From Corynebacterium frankenforstense (GTDB lineage: Bacteria > Actinomycetota > Actinomycetes > Mycobacteriales > Mycobacteriaceae), in the NCBI RefSeq assembly GCF_030211955.1, contig NZ_JASODI010000001.1, positions 1 to 64,000 on the forward strand: a DNA stretch of 64,000 nt, in the 5' to 3' direction. The translations under genes and the position numbers were made by a program. The notes below the pieces were generated by a model. That model saw only the letters and a list, made by a program, of their open reading frames with translations. It made no database searches and was not told the origin of the DNA. This document shows, piece after piece, positions 56,293 through 64,000 of this stretch. Position 1 is the first letter of the stretch. Every line of letters starts with the position of its first letter.

Positions 56293-56745
56293 TTAAGGGG
56301 TGACGGTCTCGCCGTCGACGGTGACCGTCGTGAAGACGGTGGCGCCGGCCTCGTTGGCGGTCGGCTCGGAGAGCTCGACGTCGACCTTCTCGGAGCCGCG
56401 GGTGCCGGTGCCGGTGGCGCCCTCGGCGGTCCACTCGTCCCACTGGACGCCGGTCACGCGGTCGTCGAGACGCACGCAGTCGAGGGTGAGGGTGGCCGGC
56501 TCGGTGACGGGCGCGGCCTGGCAGTCGGCGTAGCCCGGCAGCTCGGCGGCGGCCGCGGAGGTGGTCGCCGTGGCGCTGCTCGTCGCGGAGCTGGCCGCGG
56601 TGGCCTGGCCGGCGGGCGCCTCGGTGGCGGTGTCGAACTTCTTCTCGGAGTCCTGCTCGTTGGGCGGGGAGCAGGCGGACAGCGCCAGGCTGGCGGCGAG
56701 GGCCGCGGCGCTCAGCGCGCCGAAGCGGCGGAGGGAACGGTTCAT
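56293..56745 (-). CDS. Putative secreted lipoprotein, unknown function
   Basis: A 150-residue precursor with a type II signal peptide: basic start MNRSLRRFG, hydrophobic core, lipobox LSAC with Cys25. A low-complexity Ala/Ser/Thr linker (about 44-67) leads to a beta-rich C-terminal domain with one more Cys pair (ADCQAAP and LDCVRL). I do not recognise a family. ATG 56745 follows AAGGAGCC. It lies downstream of greA on the same strand. Confidence 0.7.
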   Translation of the reverse strand: MNRSLRRFGALSAAALAASLALSACSPPNEQDSEKKFDTATEAPAGQATAASSATSSATATTSAAAAELPGYADCQAAPVTEPATLTLDCVRLDDRVTGVQWDEWTAEGATGTGTRGSEKVDVELSEPTANEAGATVFTTVTVDGETVTP

Positions 56746-56798
56746 GGGAGGCTCCTTGGGGTCGTGGGGGAGGGGGTTACGGGAAACCGTCCCGGGCC

Positions 56799-57320
56799 TT
56801 AGCTCTGACGCGGGGTGGCGGCCTTGATGGAGTCGTAGGGGGCGGCCGACTCGATGGTCACGGAGATGGTGCGGCCGTTCGGGGCGGTGTACTCGCGGGT
56901 CTCGCCCTCGCTGGCGCCCAGGATGGCGGCGCCGAGCGGGGACTGCTCGGAGTAGGTCTCCAGGTCCTTGTTGTCCGAGGCGGCGGCGCGGGTGCCGATC
57001 AGGAAGGTCTCCTTGTCGCTCTCGTCGCCGTTGTAGTAGACGTGCACGACGCAGCCGACGTTGGCCACGCCCTCGACGACGGCGGAGCGCTCGGTGGTGG
57101 AGTTGGCGAGGATCTCGGAGATCTTCTTGATGCGGGCCTCCTCCTGGTCCTGCATCTCACGCGCGGCGTCGTAGCCGGCGTTCTCCTTGAGGTCGCCCTC
57201 CTCGCGGCGCTCGTTGATCTCGGCGGCGACCACGGGGCGGTGGTCGATGAGGCTCTGCAGCTCCTCCTCGAGCTTCGCCTTGGTCTCGGGGGTGATGTAC
57301 TGCTGCTGACCGTCTGCCAT
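56799..57320 (-). CDS. greA: Transcription elongation factor GreA
   Basis: A 173-residue factor that rescues backtracked RNA polymerase by stimulating transcript cleavage. The N-terminal coiled coil (about 10-80) has the tip residues in REEGDLKENAGYDAAREMQ, and the C-terminal FKBP-like domain contains the conserved SPLGAAILGASEGE. The ATG has GGAAAGGACG. A strong GGCCCGCC/GGGCGGGCC hairpin lies in its leader (57354-57392). Confidence 0.93.
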   Translation of the reverse strand: MADGQQQYITPETKAKLEEELQSLIDHRPVVAAEINERREEGDLKENAGYDAAREMQDQEEARIKKISEILANSTTERSAVVEGVANVGCVVHVYYNGDESDKETFLIGTRAAASDNKDLETYSEQSPLGAAILGASEGETREYTAPNGRTISVTIESAAPYDSIKAATPRQS

Positions 57321-57353
57321 GCGTGGCGTCCTTTCCGCTTTGCGAATCCTCGT

Positions 57354-57392
57354 CGGCCCGCCGCGCGGGGCTGCTCCCGCGGCGCGGGCGGG
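57354..57392 (-). promoter_or_regulatory. Large G+C hairpin in the greA leader
   Basis: GGCCCGCC and GGGCGGGCC pair across a further self-complementary core (CGCGGGG / CCGCGG). The hairpin lies about 40 nt before the greA start. No T-run follows, so it is more likely a leader structure than a terminator. Confidence 0.35.
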
Positions 57393-57487
57393 CCGTCACA
57401 CACCACCCGCGGCCTCCCCGTCCGTGGCCCCTGCCGGGCCGGGGCGGTGAAACCGCGGGTCAAATGCGCACTAGATGGTGCCTGATC

Positions 57488-57505
57488 CTAGCACACGGGT
57501 GCTAG
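57488..57505. terminator. Small hairpin at the end of the DUF4307 gene
   Basis: CTAGCAC (57488-57494) and GTGCTAG (57499-57505) form a perfect 7-bp stem with a 4-nt loop. The stem covers the stop codon of the DUF4307 gene (57502-57504). There is no T-run, so terminator function is uncertain. Confidence 0.3.
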
Positions 57506-57948
57506 TGCTCCAGGAAGGCGGGCATGTTCGTGGAACAGCCGTAGACGCTGCCCGAGACCGGCAGGTCACGGGTGGTGATCTCGACGTCGATGCGCTGCGT
57601 CTCCGGCCCGCCGGCGGGGATGACGACGTCGCGGCGACCGACCTCGGCCTTGTCGTAGTTGAGCGCGGTGACGATGCAGTAGGAGGGCTTGTCGACGTCG
57701 TCGCGGGTGACGTCGATGCTCATGGCCAACGTGTCGTCCTCGACGCGCTCGAAGTTCGTCATCGAGGCGGTGACGTCGGCGTCCTCGCGCTGCGAGATGA
57801 ACTGGGCGAAGAGGACGACGGTGACGATCGCGACGAAGAGGACGGCGAGGATGACCGCCCGGCCGGTCCTGCGGTTGGACTTGTCGACGGGTCGGCGCGC
57901 GGCCCCGTAGCGCTCGGCGGGGCGGGTGAACTTGGTCGAATCGGACAC
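57502..57948 (-). CDS. DUF4307 family membrane protein
   Basis: A 148-residue protein with a basic cytoplasmic N-terminus (about 30 residues), one helix (about 31-52, AVILAVLFVAIVTVVLFAQF) and an extracytoplasmic beta domain of about 95 residues ending near SVYGCSTNMPAFLEH with one Cys pair. This is the DUF4307 pattern, found next to mca and greA in many actinobacteria; its function is unknown. GTG 57948 (VSDSTKFT) is the likely start. It is divergent from mca. Confidence 0.85.
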   Translation of the reverse strand: MSDSTKFTRPAERYGAARRPVDKSNRRTGRAVILAVLFVAIVTVVLFAQFISQREDADVTASMTNFERVEDDTLAMSIDVTRDDVDKPSYCIVTALNYDKAEVGRRDVVIPAGGPETQRIDVEITTRDLPVSGSVYGCSTNMPAFLEH

Positions 57949-58117
57949 GGTGGTCGCTCGGGCCTCCTCGGCGCGGGATCGGTTCAGGGGCGCGGTGAAG
58001 GCGGGCTCGCGCACCCGCGGTCACCGGTGGCGGTGCCCTCATCGTAGCCTGCCGCGTACAGTGAATGGTCTTGTAAGGTTCCCCCGAGACCCACCCGCGA
58101 AAGGAAGGGATGCACCG

Positions 58118-59032
58118 GTGAGTGCCACCCGGCTTCTGGCCATCCACGCCCATCCGGACGACGAGTCGTCCAAGGGTGCGGCGACCCTCGCCCGCTACGC
58201 CGACGAGGGCCACCCGACGACGGTGCTCACATGCACCGGTGGGGAACGCGGCGACATCCTCAACCCGGCGATGGACCGCCCGGGGATCAAGGAGAACATG
58301 GTCTCGGTGCGCCGCGAGGAGATGGCCCAGGCCGTCGCCGCGCTCGGCGTGGACCACGTCTGGCTCGGCCACGTCGACTCGGGCCTGCCGCAGGGCGACC
58401 CGCTGCCGCCGCTGCCGGAGGGCTGCTTCGCCCTCGACGACAGCGAGGAGGTCACCCGCGAGGTGGTCAAGGTCATCCGCGAGCTGCGCCCGCACGTGAT
58501 CATCACCTACGACGAGAACGGCGGCTACCCGCACCCGGACCACCTGAAGGTCCACGAGGTCTCCATGAAGGCCTGGGACAAGGCCGGCCGCTCCGACTAC
58601 GCCCCGGAGCTGGGCGCCCCCTGGGCACCGCTGAAGCTGTACTACACGCACGGCTTCGTCCGCCAGCGCCTCGAGCTCTTCCACAACCTGCTCATCGAGC
58701 AGGGCCTGCCCAGCCCGTACGAGCCGATGTTGGCCCGCTGGAAGGCGCATGACGCCGACATCATGGCGCGCGTGACCACCCAGGTGCGCTGCGACGACTA
58801 CTTCACCAACCGCGACGCCGCCCTGCGTGCGCACGCCACCCAGATCGACCCGGCCGGCGCGTTCCTGGCGACCCCGCCCGAGGTGCAGGCGCGCCTGTGG
58901 CCCACCGAGGAGTTCGAGCTCGCCCAGACCCGTGTGAGCACCGACATCCCCGAGGATGACCTCTTCGCCGGCATCTCCGACGACGTCGCGGAGGCTGACG
59001 CCCAGGAGGCCGCGGCCCGCGCCCGGCTCTGA
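58118..59032 (+). CDS. mca: Mycothiol S-conjugate amidase
   Basis: A 304-residue zinc amidase that cleaves mycothiol conjugates of toxins and antibiotics for export as mercapturic acids. AIHAHPDDESSKGA has the zinc ligands His, Asp, Asp, and GYPHPDHLKVH adds a His ligand and the catalytic region. KLYYTHGFVRQR and the C-terminal half distinguish Mca from MshB. Start GTG 58118 follows AAGGAAGGGAT. It marks an organism that makes mycothiol. It is divergent from DUF4307. Confidence 0.93.
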   Translation: MSATRLLAIHAHPDDESSKGAATLARYADEGHPTTVLTCTGGERGDILNPAMDRPGIKENMVSVRREEMAQAVAALGVDHVWLGHVDSGLPQGDPLPPLPEGCFALDDSEEVTREVVKVIRELRPHVIITYDENGGYPHPDHLKVHEVSMKAWDKAGRSDYAPELGAPWAPLKLYYTHGFVRQRLELFHNLLIEQGLPSPYEPMLARWKAHDADIMARVTTQVRCDDYFTNRDAALRAHATQIDPAGAFLATPPEVQARLWPTEEFELAQTRVSTDIPEDDLFAGISDDVAEADAQEAAARARL

Positions 59033-59124
59033 TCCTGGCGCCCGCGGAGACTAACCTGGAATGAAACCGGGCGCATGTGCGCCCGCCCGGAGACTGACCC
59101 GGGGACCGACTAGAGGAAAGGCGG

Positions 59125-59469
59125 ATGACGCCCGTGACCGGATTTGCTGCCGCTGCCCCGGCGTTCAACGCCGCGCTGGCCGGCGCCCGCGCAGACTTCG
59201 GCTACCTGATCGTGCTCGCCCAGCAGGAGAAGGGGGGACCGCTCGGCCCGGAGTTCGGCAAGGCGTCCCCGGTCGGCCTGCTGGTCATCGTGGCCCTGCT
59301 GGCCGCGGTGCTCTTCATCGGCTGGCGTTTCTACCGCCGCTACTCCCGGATGAACCGCCGCATGATGTTCGCCGAGCGCCACGGCATCGACCCCTTCGAC
59401 GAGAAGGCGATCGACGAGGCGATGGCCGAGGCCGGTGTGCTCGACCGGTCGAAGAAACGCTGGCTGTAG
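59125..59469 (+). CDS. Small membrane protein, unknown function
   Basis: A 114-residue protein with one clear helix (about 49-67, PVGLLVIVALLAAVLFIGW) and a basic, Arg-rich C-terminal side (RFYRRYSRMNRRMM) that points to a cytoplasmic tail. It ends in RHGIDPFDEKAIDEAMAEAG. The position next to mca is common in corynebacteria. Family not recognised. The ATG at 59125 has AGAGGAAAGGCGG upstream, a good ribosome binding site. Confidence 0.7.
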   Translation: MTPVTGFAAAAPAFNAALAGARADFGYLIVLAQQEKGGPLGPEFGKASPVGLLVIVALLAAVLFIGWRFYRRYSRMNRRMMFAERHGIDPFDEKAIDEAMAEAGVLDRSKKRWL

Positions 59470-59558
59470 GCTTCGCGCCCCTCGGCGCGCTGCCGCGCCG
59501 GCGCGCGGCCCCGCGGGATTCCCGCCCGAAAACGCCCCCGGCCGCCCGGCCGGTGTGC

Positions 59559-59564
59559 TAGCGT
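59559..59564 (+). promoter_or_regulatory. -10 box TAGCGT of the aroF leader transcript
   Basis: TAGCGT ends 7 nt before the leader-peptide ATG at 59572, so transcription would begin at or next to the start codon. This puts the leader peptide in the leaderless class. Confidence 0.55.
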
Positions 59565-59571
59565 CGGGCCC

Positions 59572-59649
59572 ATGACGCAGACCAGGCGATTTTATTTCGG
59601 CGAGGCTCCAGGAGTGAGCCGCGCCGCAGCGTCGGCGCCCACCCCCTGA
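59572..59649 (+). CDS. aroR: Leader peptide of the aroF attenuator (AroR-like)
   Basis: A 25-codon open frame ending in TGA at 59649. Residues 7-9 are Phe-Tyr-Phe, so stalling for phenylalanine or tyrosine would be sensed here. It is followed at once by a hairpin and T-run (59656-59707) and then aroF. A leader peptide of this kind, AroR, has been described ahead of the DAHP synthase gene of C. glutamicum; the ordering here fits. Too short for ordinary gene finders. The -10 box is 7 nt before the ATG. Confidence 0.75.
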   Translation: MTQTRRFYFGEAPGVSRAAASAPTP

Positions 59650-59655
59650 TAAGGC

Positions 59656-59707
59656 GCAGCCCTGGAGCAGCAGCACTTCCGCCACCCGGCGGGAGGGCTG
59701 CTTTTTT
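59656..59707 (+). terminator. Attenuator terminator upstream of aroF
   Basis: Outer stem GCAGCCCT (59656-59663) / AGGGCTGC (59694-59701) with an inner CCGCC/GGCGG stem, then six T (59702-59707). The segment just downstream of the peptide contains GGAGCAGCAGC, which could pair differently when a ribosome stalls at Phe-Tyr-Phe. Confidence 0.75.
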
Positions 59708-59794
59708 GTGTCCTGACCCCCTTTCCACCCCGCCACCGCCCGTACCGCGCGAACCACAGAATCCGCGCGGGTCTCACGAACCAGGAGCCACCCC

Positions 59795-60910
59795 ATGAGC
59801 AGCCCGGTCTCCCTCGACCACCCGGCATCGACGACCAACCGCCGCGTGCTGGCCTTCCACTCCCTGCCCAGCCCCGCCAAGATCCAGTCCGAGCACCCGC
59901 TCGGCGCTCGCGCCCAGGCGCAGGTGGAGCGCGACCGCCAGGAGATCGCGGACGCCTTCGCCGGGGAGGACGACCGCCTGACCGTGATCGTGGGCCCGTG
60001 CTCGATCCACGACCCGGTCGCCGCGCTCGACTACGCCAACCGGCTCAGCCCCCTGGCCGCGCGGCTGTCCGACGAGCTGAAGATCGTCATGCGCGTCTAC
60101 TTCGAGAAGCCGCGCACCACCGTCGGCTGGAAGGGCCTGATCAACGACCCGGACCTCAACGGCACCTTCGACATCCCGCGCGGGGTGCGCCTGGCCCGCC
60201 AGGTCCTCACCGAAGTCGTCACCCTGGGCCTGCCGGCCGCCTGCGAGTTTCTCGAGCCCAACAGCCCGCAGTACTACTCGGACGCGGTCGCCTGGGGCGC
60301 CATCGGCGCGCGCACCACCGAGAGCCAGGTGCACCGCCAGCTGGCCAGCGGCATGTCGATGCCCATCGGCTTCAAGAACGGCACCGACGGCAACGTCCAG
60401 GTCGCCGTCGACGCGGTGGCCGCCGCCGCGCAGCCGCACACCTTCTTCGGCACCTCCGACGACGGGGAGCTCGCCGTCGTCGAGACCGCCGGCAACAACC
60501 ACTGCCACATCATCCTGCGCGGCGGCACCGGCGGGCCGAACCACGACGCCGGCGCCGTCGACCGCGCCCTGCAGCGGCTCTCCGACGAGCGGCCGAAGCG
60601 GCTGATGATCGACGCCTCGCACGCCAACTCCGGCAAGGATCACGTCCGCCAGGCCGACGTGGTGCGCGACATCGCCGCCCAGGTCACCGCGGGCGGGACC
60701 CACGGCTCGGCGATCGCCGGGATCATGATGGAGTCCTTCCTGGTCCCCGGCGCCCAGAAGATCGACCCGGCGCGGCTGAAGGCCAACGGGGGAGAGGGCC
60801 TGGTCTACGGCCAGTCGGTCACCGACGCCTGCATGGGCATGGACGTCACCGTCGACCTCCTCGGCGAGCTGGCCGCGGCGGTGCGCGCCCGTCGGGCGGC
60901 GCGCGACTAG
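59795..60910 (+). CDS. aroF: 3-deoxy-7-phosphoheptulonate (DAHP) synthase, AroF/G/H type
   Basis: A 371-residue class I DAHP synthase, joining phosphoenolpyruvate and erythrose-4-phosphate at the entry of the aromatic pathway. VGPCSIHDP, EKPRTTVGWKGLINDPDL, GARTTESQVHRQLASG and MIDASHANSGKDH are canonical. Length and pattern match the E. coli AroFGH group rather than the plant-type enzyme. Expression is likely controlled by the Phe/Tyr attenuator 5' of it. The downstream uppS gene starts 11 nt after the stop, with its own -10 box. Confidence 0.93.
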   Translation: MSSPVSLDHPASTTNRRVLAFHSLPSPAKIQSEHPLGARAQAQVERDRQEIADAFAGEDDRLTVIVGPCSIHDPVAALDYANRLSPLAARLSDELKIVMRVYFEKPRTTVGWKGLINDPDLNGTFDIPRGVRLARQVLTEVVTLGLPAACEFLEPNSPQYYSDAVAWGAIGARTTESQVHRQLASGMSMPIGFKNGTDGNVQVAVDAVAAAAQPHTFFGTSDDGELAVVETAGNNHCHIILRGGTGGPNHDAGAVDRALQRLSDERPKRLMIDASHANSGKDHVRQADVVRDIAAQVTAGGTHGSAIAGIMMESFLVPGAQKIDPARLKANGGEGLVYGQSVTDACMGMDVTVDLLGELAAAVRARRAARD

Positions 60911-60921
60911 ACTCGGATGGC

Positions 60922-61695
60922 GTGAACTTCTCCCCGCGCAGGCTGCTCTACCCCCTCTACGAGCGCCGTCTCGAGCGCGAGCTCAAGGGGCTGCCGCAGC
61001 CCCGGCACGTCGCCGTGATGTGCGACGGCAACCGCCGCTGGGCCCGGGAGGCCGGCTTCGACGACGTCAGCCACGGCCACCGCGTCGGGGCGAAGAAGAT
61101 CGGCGAGATGGTGCGCTGGTGCGTCGACACGCAGGTCGAGATCATCACGGTCTACCTGCTGAGCACCGAGAACCTGCGCCGCGAGCCCGAAGAGCTCACG
61201 ATGCTCTACGACATCATCGCCGAGGTCGTCGCCGAGCTCGCCCAGAAGGAGAACAACTGCCGGCTGCGCCTCGTCGGCCACCTGGACCTGCTGCCCGAGG
61301 CGATCTCGCGCCGGCTCAGCGACGCCGCCGCCGAGACCGAGGGCAACGACGGGGTGACCGTCAACGTCGCCGTCGGCTACGGCGGGCGCCAGGAGATCGT
61401 CGACGCCGTGCACGCGCTCATCGACGAGGAGGTCGCCGCCGGCACCCCGGCCGAGGAGCTGGCGGGCAAGGTCTCCGTCGAGTCGATCTCGCACCACCTC
61501 TACACCCGCGGCCAGCCGGACCCGGACCTGGTCATCCGCACCTCCGGCGAGCAGCGCCTCTCCGGCTTCCTGCTCTGGCAGGCCGCCTACTCGGAGATCT
61601 GGTTCACCGACACCTACTGGCCGGCCTTCCGCCGCATCGACTTCCTGCGCGCCCTGCGCGAGTACTCCAAGCGCTCGCGCCGCTTCGGCCGCTGA
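60922..61695 (+). CDS. uppS: Isoprenyl (cis-prenyl) diphosphate synthase
   Basis: A 257-residue cis-prenyltransferase. HVAVMCDGNRRWAREAG holds the catalytic Asp of the Mg-diphosphate site, and VYLLSTENLRR and LVIRTSGEQRLSGFLLWQAAYSE complete the family signature. Corynebacteria have two such genes, one for long-chain and one for short-chain cis-polyprenols; product length cannot be deduced here. GTG 60922 is preceded by TAGACT (60908-60913), 8 nt away, overlapping the aroF stop, so it can be transcribed alone. Confidence 0.9.
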   Translation: MNFSPRRLLYPLYERRLERELKGLPQPRHVAVMCDGNRRWAREAGFDDVSHGHRVGAKKIGEMVRWCVDTQVEIITVYLLSTENLRREPEELTMLYDIIAEVVAELAQKENNCRLRLVGHLDLLPEAISRRLSDAAAETEGNDGVTVNVAVGYGGRQEIVDAVHALIDEEVAAGTPAEELAGKVSVESISHHLYTRGQPDPDLVIRTSGEQRLSGFLLWQAAYSEIWFTDTYWPAFRRIDFLRALREYSKRSRRFGR

Positions 61696-61839
61696 CACCG
61701 GCCGCGCCGCCGCACCGGCCCCGCGCCGCTGCCCACGGACCCACCGGTAGCCTGGGCCTTGACCGTCGCCCCGCCCGCGGGGCCGGCCTCCCGTCCGATC
61801 TCTCCGCACCCGTCGCCCTCCAGGAGCGCTGATTCACCC

Positions 61840-62367
61840 ATGCCCGCAGCCGACGTCTTCTTCACCACCACCTACGGCTCCACCCGCCGCTACGCCGAGG
61901 AGCTCGCCGCCCGCCTGGGCACCGTCGCCCGCCCGCTCGACGAGGCCCGCGCGGCCGACCTGAGCGCCTCGCAGGCCCCGCTGGTCATCGCCTCGCCGAC
62001 CTTCGGGCCCCAGGTCGAGGCCGCCGACTTCCTCGCCGACGCCGAGATCGGCACCCGCCCGGCCGCCGCGGTGGCCGTGGGCATGTCGCTGCCCGCCTCC
62101 GCCCGTGAGCGCGACCAGATGGCCGGCAAGCTGCGCGACCGGCCCGGCATCGCCCGCTTCTACCTGCCGGGCAAGCTGTTCTACTCCGAGATCAGCCGCG
62201 CCCACCGCGCGGTGATGTGGGGCGTGATCCGCGCGCTGAAGGCCAAGCCGCGCAAGTCCGACAACGACCGCGCGATGATCGCCGCCTACGACCGCGACGT
62301 CGACCAGGTCGACTTCTCCGAGCTCGACCCCATCGAGGCGTGGGTGTGCGCCAACGCCACGCACTGA
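61840..62367 (+). CDS. Flavodoxin-fold protein
   Basis: A 175-residue protein with a flavodoxin_5-like fold. TTTYGSTRRYAEELAARLG resembles the FMN phosphate-binding loop (T/S-x-T/Y-G-x-T), followed by PLVIASPTFGP and a helical C-terminus. It may be an electron carrier or related to protoporphyrinogen oxidase HemG; the exact role is unknown. ATG 61840 has GGAG at 61822-61825, somewhat far. It converges on coaA, with an exact 12-bp word in the gap. Confidence 0.7.
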   Translation: MPAADVFFTTTYGSTRRYAEELAARLGTVARPLDEARAADLSASQAPLVIASPTFGPQVEAADFLADAEIGTRPAAAVAVGMSLPASARERDQMAGKLRDRPGIARFYLPGKLFYSEISRAHRAVMWGVIRALKAKPRKSDNDRAMIAAYDRDVDQVDFSELDPIEAWVCANATH

Positions 62368-62374
62368 CGGGGAG

Positions 62375-62386
62375 ATTGACGACGCC
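62375..62386 (+). repeat. Dispersed 12-bp word ATTGACGACGCC (non-coding)
   Basis: Exact copy between converging genes, 8 nt after the flavodoxin stop codon. Part of it (ACGCCGCG, 62382-62389) pairs with CGCGGCGT (62411-62418), giving an 8-bp stem that could end transcription, though no T-run follows. Confidence 0.85.
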
Positions 62387-62451
62387 GCGCCCCGACGCTT
62401 CGCGGTTCCCCGCGGCGTGGGCGCGGCCACGGCTTTCCGGGCCGTAGAGCC

Positions 62452-63378
62452 TTAGAGCTTGCGCAGGCGCACCCGGGTGACCTGGTGGTCGTCGCCCTTG
62501 CGCAGCACCAGGGAGGCGCGCACCCGGGTCGGCAGGATGTTCTCGACCAGGTTGGGCAGGTTGATCGACTGCCAGATCTCGCGGGCCTCGGCGACGGCCT
62601 CGGCGTCGGGCAGGCCCGCGAAGTGGCGGAAGTGCGCGCCGGGCTTGGTGAACTCGGTGGAGCGCAGCGCGAGGAATCGCTTGATGTACCACTCCTCGAT
62701 GGTGGCCGTGGGCGCGTCGACGTAGACGGAGAAGTCGAAGAGGTCGGAGACCATCAGCGTCGGGCCCGTCTGCAGCACGTTGAGTCCCTCGAGGATGAGG
62801 ATGTCCGGGCGGCGCACCGTCTGCACCTCGTCGGGCACCCGGTCGTAGAGGCGGTGGGAGTAGACGGGCGCCTCGACGGCGGGCATGCCGGACTTGACGT
62901 CGGTGACGAAGCGTAAGAGCGCGCGCCGGTCGTAGGACTCGGGGAAGCCCTTGCGGTTCATCATCCGGCGCCGGCGCAGTTCGGCGGCCGGCCACAGGAA
63001 GCCGTCGGTGGTCACCAGGTCGACCCGCGGGTGGGAGTCCCAGCGCTGCAGCAGGACCTGCAGCAGGCGGGCGGTGGTGGACTTTCCCACGGCCACGGAG
63101 CCGGCGACCCCGATGATGAAGGGCACGTGCTGGGCCTCGGCGCCGAGGAACTCGTCGGTGGCGGCGGTCAGGCGCTGGCGGGCGGCGACCTGCAGGTGGA
63201 TCAGACGGCTCAGCGGCAGGTAGACCTCGGCGACCTCGCGCAGGTCGATGTTCTCGCCGATGCCGCGCAGGGAGGCGACCTCCTCCTCGGTGAGCACCTG
63301 CGGCATGGCACGACGCAGCTTCCGCCACTGTTCCCGGTCGAAGTCCAGGTAGGGACTGATGACGTTGCTGCGCGACAT
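62452..63378 (-). CDS. coaA: Pantothenate kinase, type I
   Basis: A 308-residue kinase catalysing the first step of coenzyme A synthesis. Walker [21 protein letters not shown], the long [11 protein letters not shown] region and [10 protein letters not shown] are typical of bacterial type I CoaA, which is feedback-inhibited by CoA. The ATG is at 63378. It is divergent from glyA. Confidence 0.95.
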   Translation of the reverse strand: MSRSNVISPYLDFDREQWRKLRRAMPQVLTEEEVASLRGIGENIDLREVAEVYLPLSRLIHLQVAARQRLTAATDEFLGAEAQHVPFIIGVAGSVAVGKSTTARLLQVLLQRWDSHPRVDLVTTDGFLWPAAELRRRRMMNRKGFPESYDRRALLRFVTDVKSGMPAVEAPVYSHRLYDRVPDEVQTVRRPDILILEGLNVLQTGPTLMVSDLFDFSVYVDAPTATIEEWYIKRFLALRSTEFTKPGAHFRHFAGLPDAEAVAEAREIWQSINLPNLVENILPTRVRASLVLRKGDDHQVTRVRLRKL

Positions 63379-63429
63379 GGCCTACATCTTGCCAGGGAGG
63401 GTGCGGGTGGGTCGTCGCGGGGCGGGTCT

Positions 63430-63435
63430 AGACTG
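63430..63435 (+). promoter_or_regulatory. Candidate -10 box TAGACT of glyA
   Basis: TAGACT lies 50 bp before ATG 63486, so glyA has a leader, with GAAAGG (63468-63473) as ribosome binding site. This gene is therefore not in the leaderless class. Confidence 0.4.
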
Positions 63436-63485
63436 TGAACCGTCGCACTTGACCGTAGACAGGAACGAAAGGCCCGTCAGCCCCC

Positions 63486-64000
63486 ATGACCGAAGACACC
63501 CGCCTGCAGCCGCTCTCGACGCTGGACCCCGACGTCGACGCCGCGATCCGCGCCGAGCTCAACCGCCAGCGCACCACCCTGGAGATGATCGCCTCCGAGA
63601 ACTTCGTGCCCCGCGCCGTCCTGCAGGCGCAGGGCTCGGTGCTGACCAACAAGTACGCCGAGGGCTACCCCGGGCGCCGCTACTACGGCGGCTGCGAGCA
63701 CGTCGACGTCATTGAGGACCTGGCGCGCGAGCGCGCGAAGTCCCTCTTCGACGCCGACTTCGCCAACGTCCAGCCGCACTCGGGCGCCCAGGCCAACGCC
63801 GCGGTGCTGCACGCCGCGGCCCGCGCCGGCGACACGATCATGGGTCTCTCGCTGGCCCACGGCGGCCACCTGACCCACGGCATGAAGATCAACTTCTCCG
63901 GCCGCCTCTACAACGTCGTCGCCTACGAGGTCGACCCGGAGACCATGCGCATCGACATGGACAAGGTCCGCGAGCTGGCCCTCGAGCACCGCCCGAAGGT
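63486..64000 (+). CDS. glyA: Serine hydroxymethyltransferase (N-terminal 171 residues)
   Basis: The first 171 codons of GlyA, which interconverts serine and glycine with tetrahydrofolate. [45 protein letters not shown] and [10 protein letters not shown] are canonical. The PLP-binding Lys and the C-terminal domain lie past the right edge. ATG 63486 follows GAAAGG. The function complements purU and prs in one-carbon metabolism. Confidence 0.95.
   Translation, partial: MTEDTRLQPLSTLDPDVDAAIRAELNRQRTTLEMIASENFVPRAVLQAQGSVLTNKYAEGYPGRRYYGGCEHVDVIEDLARERAKSLFDADFANVQPHSGAQANAAVLHAAARAGDTIMGLSLAHGGHLTHGMKINFSGRLYNVVAYEVDPETMRIDMDKVRELALEHRPK

Overview
The window is high-GC DNA (about 70% G+C by eye) from an actinobacterium, almost certainly a Corynebacterium. 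Three things point there. First, gene order matches that genus: tatD-rpf2-ksgA-ispE-ABC-F; mazG-PorB/C-like porin-lpqU-eno-divIC-DUF501-ppx; greA-DUF4307-mca; aroF-uppS-coaA-glyA. Second, it carries lineage-specific functions: resuscitation-promoting factor, mycothiol S-conjugate amidase and a small secreted porin. Third, many start codons sit 6-9 nt after a TANNNT -10 box, the leaderless style known in corynebacteria. No rRNA operon, prophage, insertion sequence or CRISPR array is visible.

Layout. 1-1146: start of a small basic gene running off the left edge, then a non-coding block with 11 evenly spaced 17-bp palindromes. 1147-3227: a DUF981 membrane-protein gene behind a frameshifted small gene, then an oxidoreductase. 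3260-12645: a + strand housekeeping run (tatD, rpf2, ksgA, ispE, ABC-F ATPase, membrane alpha/beta-hydrolase, monooxygenase-like protein, PPK2, DUF1648 protein). 12662-15186: HAD phosphatase, CoA-ester hydrolase, TetR regulator. 15299-18622: a UDP-sulfoquinovose synthase/sulfoquinovosyltransferase-like pair (sqdB-sqdX) divergent from a six-helix membrane protein. 18619-32996: translation and metabolism genes (prfC, two pth genes, purU, rplY, prs, glmU), dihydroxyacetone kinase and a GNAT/acyl-CoA-synthetase fusion. 33167-37213: MFS transporter, multicopper oxidase and two tandem paralogous membrane proteins. 37272-41832: tRNA-Gln, TetR regulator and mfd. 41841-46985: a two-component system divergent from an ABC transporter, with a perfect 20-bp palindrome between them, then an amino-acid permease. 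47065-57948: mazG to greA, with eno, an MntR-type regulator, tRNA-Leu and surface lipoproteins. 58118-64000: mca, a Phe/Tyr-type attenuator in front of aroF, uppS, flavodoxin, coaA and the start of glyA.

Two DNA-level patterns are not explained by the genes. One is the palindrome array at 311-898, organised as a roughly 340-bp duplication of a six-unit block. The other is a 12-bp word, ATTGACGACGCC, present 8 times exactly and 3 times with one change, on both strands, in coding DNA in several reading frames and in gaps between genes. The least expected metabolic content is the sulfolipid-type pair sqdB-sqdX.

Genes that work together: PPK2 (11148) and an Ppx/GppA phosphatase (53202) are both polyphosphate-linked. 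rpf2, LpqU-like transglycosylase, ispE, uppS, glmU and DivIC serve the cell envelope. prs, purU, glyA and coaA serve nucleotide, C1 and cofactor metabolism. All calls come from reading the sequence; no database search was run.
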